Assembly: GCA_011051745.1 (NCBI GenBank)
Contig: DRKO01000097.1
Span: forward strand, 1 to 6,158
Reading direction: 5' to 3'
Source of the DNA: Chloroflexota bacterium
Lineage (GTDB): Bacteria > Chloroflexota > Anaerolineae > Aggregatilineales > UBA3940
DNA: 6,158 nt
A program made the position numbers and the translations under genes. The notes beneath the pieces were generated by a model. That model was not told where the DNA came from. It searched no databases and was given only the letters and a program-made list of their open reading frames with translations. This document shows positions 1 to 4,940 of this stretch, in pieces; position 1 is the first letter of the stretch, and every line of letters begins with the position of its first letter.

Positions 1-182
1 AGACCGGAGCAGAGGAAGGCGGGGGAATATCGTACCGGCTGGAAGCCGCGCTTGCCAACTCCTTGGAGCGCACCATCCTGATAGCAGGAGCACTCTCAGG
101 GCTGGGGGGGATTCTGTTGCTCGGTTTCGCCGTACTGGTACTGCGCAGGCGTGTGCCGCCGCCCGATGATCGGGAAGGATGA
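1..182 (+). CDS. C-terminal end of a membrane-anchored protein (5' truncated)
   Basis: The third forward frame (first full codon at base 3) is open from the window edge to a TGA at 180-182, giving 59 visible residues. They consist of a short polar stretch, then a hydrophobic segment of about 22 residues rich in Leu, Ile, Gly and Ala (roughly visible residues 26-47), then an arginine cluster (LRRR) and a short acidic tail, PPPDDREG. This is a single C-terminal transmembrane helix followed by positive charges, so the tail is probably cytoplasmic and the missing N-terminal part lies outside the membrane. The gene is convergent with the hsp20 gene. What the main domain does cannot be told from this fragment. 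Coding is supported by the open frame and the membrane-anchor pattern; the other two forward frames are stopped. Confidence 0.7.
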   Translation, partial: TGAEEGGGISYRLEAALANSLERTILIAGALSGLGGILLLGFAVLVLRRRVPPPDDREG

Positions 183-213
183 TTGATGCCCCCGGAGCCA
201 GACAGAGAATCAA

Positions 214-246
214 ACGCCCCGCTCCCGGTTGGCTGGAGCGGGGCGT
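214..246 (-). terminator. Perfect 12-bp hairpin between convergent genes, probable terminator of hsp20
   Basis: Bases 214-225 and 235-246 are perfect reverse complements (12 bp, almost all G/C) with a 9-base loop. Read on the minus strand, the stem lies 15 bases after the hsp20 stop codon and is followed by TTTGATTCTCT, a modest T-rich run, as expected for an intrinsic terminator. On the plus strand no T-run follows, so for the convergent gene it could at most act as a weak or factor-assisted stop. Confidence 0.75.
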
Positions 247-261
247 CCGCGTCGGATCACA

Positions 262-720
262 TTACTTCTTGTTGGCCTTTTTCGCCTTGACGGTAATAAC
301 CTTCGGCTTGACCTCTTCGACCTTCGGCAGTGTCAGCGTCAGGATGCCATGCTCAAACTCGGCTTCGGCCTTGTCCGCCTCAACAGGAACGGGCAGAGCC
401 ACCGAACGGCTGAAGCTCCCGAAGCGACGCTCCCGATAGTGGTAGTTGCGCTTCTCGGTCTCTTCCTCTTCTTTGATCTCCCCCCGGATGGTCAGCACGT
501 CGCCCGTGACGTTGATCTCGATGTCATCGGGGTTCACGCCGGGCAGAACGGCTTTCACAACCAGCGCATCATCGGTCTCGTACATGTCCATCGCGAGCGT
601 CTCTTCGGAGAGGAGGGTCGGCCACGGGAAGCGGACAAAACTATCCTCCAGCAGCCGATTCATGGCATCCCGCAGTGTCAAGGCCTCACGGAACGGCTCC
701 CAACGAACGATATCCGACAT
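262..720 (-). CDS. Small heat-shock protein, Hsp20/alpha-crystallin family
   Basis: The product is a 152-residue ATP-independent holdase chaperone that binds unfolding proteins in the cytoplasm and passes them to DnaK-type refolding machinery. A short N-terminal region (MSDIVRWEPF, then an amphipathic helix) leads into an alpha-crystallin domain at about residues 44-133. Visible hallmarks are AVLPGV (57-62), the Arg-rich FGSFSR segment (100-105), and the family signature GILTLTLPK (125-133). The tail carries an I-x-V motif (I142-T-V144), used in oligomer assembly, and ends in lysines. Length is typical of bacterial Hsp20. A GTG at 724-726 would add two residues, but it sits only three bases from the Shine-Dalgarno core, while the ATG at 718-720 is nine bases away, so I start at ATG. 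The gene lies downstream of the response-regulator terminator and so probably has its own promoter. Confidence 0.95.
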   Translation of the reverse strand: MSDIVRWEPFREALTLRDAMNRLLEDSFVRFPWPTLLSEETLAMDMYETDDALVVKAVLPGVNPDDIEINVTGDVLTIRGEIKEEEETEKRNYHYRERRFGSFSRSVALPVPVEADKAEAEFEHGILTLTLPKVEEVKPKVITVKAKKANKK

Positions 721-726
721 CTGCAC

Positions 727-735
727 TCACCTCCT
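727..735 (-). promoter_or_regulatory. Very strong Shine-Dalgarno of hsp20
   Basis: The minus strand reads AGGAGGTGA, a nine-base match to the complement of the 16S rRNA 3' end. The AGGAGG core (730-735) is nine bases from the ATG at 720 and only three from the alternative GTG at 726, which decides the start in favour of ATG. So strong a site fits a protein made quickly and in quantity under stress. Confidence 0.85.
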
Positions 736-764
736 CATCACCGCTACCGGTCATCCTCATGTGC

Positions 765-770
765 ATTCTA
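765..770 (-). promoter_or_regulatory. Candidate -10 element for hsp20
   Basis: The minus strand reads TAGAAT, five of six matches to TATAAT, preceded by TT, about 45 bases upstream of the hsp20 ATG. The best upstream hexamer at 16-base spacing (CTGATC) matches the -35 consensus at only three positions, so the site is weak as a housekeeping promoter. No CIRCE-type inverted repeat (TTAGCACTC-N9-GAGTGCTAA) is present in the gap. An alternative sigma factor or activator is possible. Confidence 0.2.
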
Positions 771-820
771 AAGCTTAGGGCATGACGATCAGAGGAACAT
801 TAGAGGAATGTATGCGTCAC

Positions 821-849
821 ATAAGAAAACCGGCGACCAAGCGCCGGTT
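821..849 (-). terminator. Intrinsic terminator after the response-regulator gene
   Basis: Bases 828-835 and 842-849 form a perfect 8-bp inverted repeat (AACCGGCG/CGCCGGTT) with a six-base loop. On the minus strand the stem is followed directly by TTTTCTTAT, giving the classic GC-stem plus U-run. It lies 27 bases after the response-regulator stop codon and marks the probable 3' end of the long minus-strand operon, separating it from hsp20. Confidence 0.88.
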
Positions 850-876
850 CGGTAGCGTGGATTGTGTCCCGCCCGC

Positions 877-1620
877 TCAGGCTTCCTGCTCGCCGCGCTC
901 CTCCTCTTCTGACGATTTCTCCTGCCAGTCCTTGTTGCGAAAGTCCACAAACCGATAGCCGATCCCCCGCTCGGTCAGGATATATTTAGGATTGGAGGGG
1001 TCTTCCTCGATTTTCTCGCGCAGGTAGTTGATGTACAAACGTACATAGTGCGTCTCGTCACGGTACTCGTATCCCCAGACCTTGGCGAGTAACTGCTCGT
1101 GTGGAACCGTCCAGCCAGCGTTCTCGATCAGATGATACAGCAGGCGATACTCGGTCGGGCGCAGCTTGATGTGCTTACCCTCTACGATCACCTCACGCTT
1201 GTTGAAATCCACGCTGAGGCGGTCATCAATCTTAAGCACTGCCTGCGAGGGCTTGGTCACCGTGTTCACCCGCCGTAGAACGGCCTTAACGCGGCTGACC
1301 AGTTCACGAGCGCCGAACGGCTTGGTCACATAGTCATCAGCGCCGAGCTCCAATCCTCTGACCTTGTCTTCCTCTTCACCCTTCGCCGTCAGCATAATGA
1401 CCGGCGTGTTGGAGAATTCACGCAGCATCCGGAGGACTTCGAAGCCATCCAGTTGTGGCATCATCACATCCAGAATGATCAGATCCGGGATGTGCTTGCG
1501 AACCATGTCGAGCGCCTCGATCCCGTTAGTGGCTTCGAGGACCTGGAAACCTTCCAGCTCCAGATTCATGCGGATGAAATTAATCATGCGTCTCTCGTCA
1601 TCCACAACGAGGATCCGCAT
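877..1620 (-). CDS. OmpR/PhoB-family response regulator (winged-helix DNA-binding)
   Basis: This is a two-component transcription regulator of 247 residues. The receiver domain (1-120) has the acidic pair D7/D8, phospho-acceptor D51 in LILDVMMP, T78, Y97 and K100 in the YVTKPF motif, so it looks fully competent for phosphorylation. A linker leads to an OmpR-type winged helix (about 125-222) with the family stretches LRPTEYRLL, VWGY and YILTERGIGYRF. The last 20 or so residues are an unusual acidic tail (KSSEEEERGEQEA). I start at the ATG at 1618-1620 because MRILVVDDE is the normal beginning of the family and an AGGA lies ten bases upstream. An in-frame ATG at 1654-1656, two bases after the previous stop, would add 12 residues and is a real alternative. 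No histidine kinase gene lies in the window, so its partner is unknown. It is the last gene of the minus-strand run. Confidence 0.95.
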   Translation of the reverse strand: MRILVVDDERRMINFIRMNLELEGFQVLEATNGIEALDMVRKHIPDLIILDVMMPQLDGFEVLRMLREFSNTPVIMLTAKGEEEDKVRGLELGADDYVTKPFGARELVSRVKAVLRRVNTVTKPSQAVLKIDDRLSVDFNKREVIVEGKHIKLRPTEYRLLYHLIENAGWTVPHEQLLAKVWGYEYRDETHYVRLYINYLREKIEEDPSNPKYILTERGIGYRFVDFRNKDWQEKSSEEEERGEQEA

Positions 1621-1658
1621 GCCGGTGAAGTCCTGATCAGAGTCTCGTGGGCGCATTC

Positions 1659-1901
1659 TTATTCTCGCACAAAGGTGGGGATCTCTTCTTCCTGCTCGCT
1701 GGGCAGAATCTGAATAAAGTTGATGCGCCACCAGGGGAAGATCACCTGATTGACCTCCCTCAGAATGTAGGGGACGTCCTTCCCATCACGGCGCTGGGGG
1801 TTCATTCCCATCACAAACTGATCCGTTGGCTTCGGCAACTCATCCACATCGAGGATAACCGGATCGTCATTTGCAAGATGGACCTGGATTCGGTAGCTCA
1901 T
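1659..1901 (-). CDS. Conserved-looking hypothetical protein, 80 residues
   Basis: I do not recognise this protein. It starts at ATG with GAGG seven bases upstream (GTGAGGCGATTGT-ATG) and ends in TAA. The N-terminal half alternates hydrophobic and polar residues (YRIQVHLA, PVILDVDEL), suggesting beta strands. A charged middle (NPQRRDGKD) follows, then a hydrophobic stretch rich in aromatics around VIFPWWRINFIQIL (residues 53-66), and an acidic end (SEQEEEIP). There is no cysteine, signal peptide or membrane helix. A small cytoplasmic beta-rich domain is the most I would infer. It lies 58 bases after the FHA gene and just before the response regulator in the same direction, so it is probably co-transcribed and may serve one of them as a partner or adaptor. 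Confidence 0.8.
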   Translation of the reverse strand: MSYRIQVHLANDDPVILDVDELPKPTDQFVMGMNPQRRDGKDVPYILREVNQVIFPWWRINFIQILPSEQEEEIPTFVRE

Positions 1902-1959
1902 ACAATCGCCTCACTGTGTTCATCGAGATAGTGCGTCTACAGTCAGGATACAAACTTCT

Positions 1960-2460
1960 TTACTTGAAGTAGATGTGCATTACCAGCTTGCCCAGGCGGA
2001 TCTCGTCCCCATCTCGGAGCAAGCGTGGTTGATGGGCCGCCAAGCGCTGACCGTTCAGGTAGGTTCCATTCGCGCTGTCAAGGTCCACAATCGAGAGGAC
2101 GTCTTCCCCGCGCCGCAGGGCAGCGTGGATGCGAGAGACGCCCTTCTCCAGAGCCCCGTATGGCGTCAGATCGAGATCGGGGTTAATTCCACTGGAACTA
2201 TCGGAACGCCCAATGAGAAACTCAACACCGGGCCGGATACTGATAGGTTCATCTGCATCACGAACATGGATGATGACTTCATTCTGCTCGCGAAACGTTG
2301 CCGTTCCCCAGCCGGATTTGACACTGAACTCGTTAGAATCTTCATCCAGCTTGCGGGTCGAGGCCTGCTCATCGGGATCACTCCACAAGCTCAGGCCACA
2401 CTCTTCGCAGAATAAAGCGCCTTCCATATTCGGGTGTTTGCAGTGTGGGCATGTGATCAT
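1960..2460 (-). CDS. Zinc-ribbon and FHA-domain protein (phosphothreonine reader)
   Basis: This 166-residue cytoplasmic protein has two modules. Residues 4-21 are a small zinc ribbon, with C4-x2-C7 and C18-x2-C21 as metal ligands. After a polar, acidic linker (23-60) comes a C-terminal FHA domain (about 72-163) with the canonical residues: G84-R85 in the first loop, S109-R110-x-H112, and N131-G132-T133 with N135-G136. FHA domains bind phosphothreonine, so this is the natural reader for marks placed by the kinase upstream. The linker contains S34-T35 before an acidic run, a possible phosphorylation site; self-binding as in GarA-like proteins is speculation. The ATG overlaps the stop of the J-VWA gene (ATGA), with GAGG seven bases upstream inside that gene. 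Translation is therefore likely to be coupled and the two proteins made in fixed ratio. Confidence 0.93.
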   Translation of the reverse strand: MITCPHCKHPNMEGALFCEECGLSLWSDPDEQASTRKLDEDSNEFSVKSGWGTATFREQNEVIIHVRDADEPISIRPGVEFLIGRSDSSSGINPDLDLTPYGALEKGVSRIHAALRRGEDVLSIVDLDSANGTYLNGQRLAAHQPRLLRDGDEIRLGKLVMHIYFK

Positions 2461-3941
2461 TTTTCGTCCTCGAACAACGTCAGGAGTGCACGGGTGCCGT
2501 ACTTCAACCGTTTTGCACCTTCGTCGGATAACCTCTGCGTATGAGCGACGCGCCGGGCTTCAAGAAGCGCCGCCTGGCCCAGGTCCTCCTCGCCGCTCTC
2601 GAACAGCCGTGTTGCGAGGTACTCAAGCCGACGTGTCGCCTCCTCCGGGTCGCCTTTCTCGACCGCTTCGCGAGCCCGCTCCTGCAGGCGATAAAGCATC
2701 AACCGGTTTAAGGCATCCAGTAGCCCCGGCGGAGGATCCTCTTCTATCTGCTTGTCGGTGACCTGGATAGCCAGGTCCAGCACGGCCTGATCAACCATGC
2801 GGCCGGTGCCCAGCACTTGTCCGCTGACCTCCACACGCCCCACGAAAAACTCGCCCAGTTCTGCCTCCCTGGTGTGGATCTGGAACTGCAGGACAATGCT
2901 GGTAGTGCCCGCTCCATCAACGGTTCCGAGAGGCACAGGCTGCTCATCAGCGGGCAGGGGCATAGGATTAGGGGACATCCGGGTCAGGGAGACCAGTTCC
3001 GCCTGGATCGAGGGAGCCACGACTAGGCGTGACCGCTCCGCGTAAGCAGCCGCCAGCGTCCTGACACGCTCGTTGAGAAAGCGGCTGATCGCCTCGGAAG
3101 TGCTGATATAGGCCGATGATCCGCCAGTGCGGGAGGCCAGCTCGTCAAGAAAACGATCGTTCCAGTCCTCTCCGATCCCGATCCCGCTGATGCTGATGCC
3201 GTTCACGTGGGCCGCGCTGGCAAGCTCAAGGCACTTGTCCTCATCTCCATAGGTGCGACCGTCTGTGATGAGTATCAGATGATTTACATAACGCGGATCA
3301 AGATTGCGTTCAATCTGGCTGATCCCGGCTTTCAGACCGGCCAGCATCTCGGTCGCGCCGTCAGCCCGTATGGTGCTGATCAGGGCCTTGATCCCCTGTG
3401 GATCGCGGGGATGCTGAGCCGGGACGATCACTTCGGCCTCGTCGCTGAAGACTACAATGGAGATGATATCCTCTGGCCTGCTGGCGTCAATGATCCGACG
3501 TGCTGCTGATTTAACGTGCTGTAGCCGCACTCCCTGCATGGACTTGCTACGATCCACGACAAGGCACAGATTCAGCGGAGCGTCGGAGCGCACAGAAACG
3601 CCCTGAGTGGGCTGAATCTTCAGCAGCACATACAAAAGCTGCGGTTCGTCCAGCCTCTTCACGTAGCGACGGCTGTAAAGGCTTTCCAGCGAGAGACGAG
3701 GGCCAGCGCCCCTCCGTCCCTGAAAAACCGCGTCATATTCGACCCGCCTCTGACGATCAGAGAGCACCTCATAAGCCGCGTTGACCTCTCTAAAAATAAG
3801 TGCTGCTCCCGGCGCTTTATTCACATCCGGATGGAAACGCCTGGCTGCGAGACGATAAGCCTGCCGTATTTCCTCGTCGCTGGCGTCCGGCGATACCCCC
3901 AGGGTCGCGTAATGATCCTGTTCAAAACCTGTCAGCCCCAC
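2457..3941 (-). CDS. J-domain (DnaJ-like) fused to VWA domain protein
   Basis: This is a 494-residue fusion. Residues 9-74 are a J-domain: HYATLGVSPDAS, the invariant H37-P38-D39 between helices II and III, then NAAYEVLSDRQRRVEYD. There is no Gly/Phe region or DnaJ zinc finger. Residues 122-300 are a VWA domain with an intact metal site (MIDAS): D130-x-S132-x-S134, T197, and D227 in LITDGRTYGDED. A beta-rich part (305-395) and a helical C-terminus (405-490, ending in KRLKYGTRALLTLF) follow. No signal peptide or membrane helix is seen, so it should be cytoplasmic. The HPD motif implies it can stimulate an Hsp70 ATPase, and the VWA part should bind a protein partner through a metal ion. Which client it serves is unknown. 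The start is GTG at 3939-3941, with a strong Shine-Dalgarno seven bases upstream; no in-frame ATG lies near. It follows the phosphatase gene by 30 bases. Confidence 0.92.
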   Translation of the reverse strand: MGLTGFEQDHYATLGVSPDASDEEIRQAYRLAARRFHPDVNKAPGAALIFREVNAAYEVLSDRQRRVEYDAVFQGRRGAGPRLSLESLYSRRYVKRLDEPQLLYVLLKIQPTQGVSVRSDAPLNLCLVVDRSKSMQGVRLQHVKSAARRIIDASRPEDIISIVVFSDEAEVIVPAQHPRDPQGIKALISTIRADGATEMLAGLKAGISQIERNLDPRYVNHLILITDGRTYGDEDKCLELASAAHVNGISISGIGIGEDWNDRFLDELASRTGGSSAYISTSEAISRFLNERVRTLAAAYAERSRLVVAPSIQAELVSLTRMSPNPMPLPADEQPVPLGTVDGAGTTSIVLQFQIHTREAELGEFFVGRVEVSGQVLGTGRMVDQAVLDLAIQVTDKQIEEDPPPGLLDALNRLMLYRLQERAREAVEKGDPEEATRRLEYLATRLFESGEEDLGQAALLEARRVAHTQRLSDEGAKRLKYGTRALLTLFEDEK

Positions 3942-3945
3942 TTGT

Positions 3946-3955
3946 TCACCCCTCT
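3946..3955 (-). promoter_or_regulatory. Shine-Dalgarno fixing the GTG start of the J-VWA gene
   Basis: The minus strand reads AGAGGGGTGA, whose GAGGGG core ends seven bases before the GTG at 3939-3941. The next methionine in the product is at residue 135, beyond the J-domain, so this site and the intact J-domain together establish the GTG start. Confidence 0.8.
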
Positions 3956-3971
3956 AAAGGTTACGTTCGAG

Positions 3972-4913
3972 TCAGTCGGGCATCTGCACCAGTATGACAG
4001 TGATGTTATCCGGTCCCCCCTGGGCATTTGCCTCAGCCACCATCTGGTCGCAAGCTTCCTGAGGGTCAGAAGTCTCTGAGACGATCTCTCTCATCCGCTG
4101 TTCACCGAGGACCCCCCATAGCCCATCGGAGCACAGCAAGAGGAGTGAAGAAGGTGGCAGCCGCCGGGTGGCGGCGTCAATTTCGAGCGTCTCACCCTGA
4201 CCGATAGCCCGATAAAGCACATTGCGCTGAGGGTGTACCTCGGCCTCTTCTGCCGTCAACTGACCCAGTTCCTGGAGACGCCGAACCAGCGAGTGATCGC
4301 GCGTGATCAACTCCATGTTGCCATCGGTGATGAGGTAAGCGCGGCTGTCCCCAACATGCGCGATGTACGCGAGGTCCCCCCGAATGACGACGCAGGTCGC
4401 CGTCGTTCCCCCATCCGGAACCTGCAACTGAACCGCTTTGTTGGCTTCCTCCATTGCCTCCGACAATACCTCTGGTATCGTCTTCTGTTCGGCGTTCAAT
4501 GCCTGCCCCTCCAGATGGGGCAGGATGATCTCATTGAAGACAAAGCGGGCCAGCGTATGGACGGTGACAGCGCTCGCCAGTTCTCCGTCATGATGCCCTC
4601 CCATTCCATCGGCAACGATGAAAAGGCCAACAAAGGGAGGGTGCCCTGTGATCTCCGCATTGGCGAGCAGGGCCAGCGATCCATCCTGATTGTTGGGCCG
4701 AACCCGCCCAACATCGGTTGCCAGGCCGTACCGGATGCGCTGGACGGGATTAACAAAGGCCTTTGGAGGCTCAAGAGGGCGCGTCTGGAGAGGTCGGGCG
4801 GTTAGCTCCTCCACATTTCCCGATCTCTCCGGCTCCGACTCCGGCTGAAGGTCTGCTTTCTTCTCTGACGTTTCCTGCGTTTTATGCCCGAACAAGCGAC
4901 GAAATAGTTCCAT
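3972..4913 (-). CDS. PP2C-family (PPM) serine/threonine protein phosphatase
   Basis: This 313-residue, metal-dependent phosphatase hydrolyses phosphoserine and phosphothreonine. The catalytic domain (about 60-311) shows the PPM motifs in order: VRPNNQD (71-77, D77), ADGMGGH (101-107, D102/G103), GGTTATC (168-174), HVGDSRAYL (186-194), DHSLV (206-210), LLCSDGLWG (259-267, D263) and GGPDNITVILV (299-309, D302/N303). All expected metal-binding acidic residues are present, so it should be active. In front is a polar extension of about 55 residues rich in Glu and Pro, beginning with a short basic-hydrophobic stretch MELFRRLFGHK, possibly a docking or membrane-surface peptide. There is no membrane helix. 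The gene starts 27 bases after the kinase stop and presumably reverses that kinase's work, including its autophosphorylation. The Shine-Dalgarno is weak: GGGAG lies about 12 bases from the ATG, so the exact start is slightly uncertain. Confidence 0.96.
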   Translation of the reverse strand: MELFRRLFGHKTQETSEKKADLQPESEPERSGNVEELTARPLQTRPLEPPKAFVNPVQRIRYGLATDVGRVRPNNQDGSLALLANAEITGHPPFVGLFIVADGMGGHHDGELASAVTVHTLARFVFNEIILPHLEGQALNAEQKTIPEVLSEAMEEANKAVQLQVPDGGTTATCVVIRGDLAYIAHVGDSRAYLITDGNMELITRDHSLVRRLQELGQLTAEEAEVHPQRNVLYRAIGQGETLEIDAATRRLPPSSLLLLCSDGLWGVLGEQRMREIVSETSDPQEACDQMVAEANAQGGPDNITVILVQMPD

Positions 4914-4940
4914 TGTTTGCTTCTACTCCCGATCCACCAC

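Noticed and set aside
229..771. 180-residue plus-strand open frame opposite hsp20
   Set aside because: It is antisense to a certain Hsp20 gene, has a composition typical of a shadow frame, lacks any recognisable domain, and would run through the hsp20 terminator and promoter region.
727..876. CIRCE-type heat-shock operator upstream of hsp20
   Set aside because: No TTAGCACTC-N9-GAGTGCTAA or near match was found in the gap; the only clear inverted repeat there is the terminator at 828-849.
1902..1959. Possible promoter in the 58-base gap before the small hypothetical gene (TTGTAT, 17 bases, TATCTC on the minus strand)
   Set aside because: Each hexamer matches its consensus at only three of six positions, which is expected by chance; read-through from the FHA gene is enough to explain expression.
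2129..2761. 210-residue plus-strand open frame opposite the FHA and J-VWA genes
   Set aside because: It crosses the junction of two well-supported genes on the other strand and has a low-complexity Arg/Ser/Pro composition typical of antisense GC-rich frames.
4233..4805. 190-residue plus-strand open frame opposite the phosphatase gene
   Set aside because: The opposite strand carries the full PP2C motif set; this frame has no domain-like pattern or convincing ribosome-binding site.
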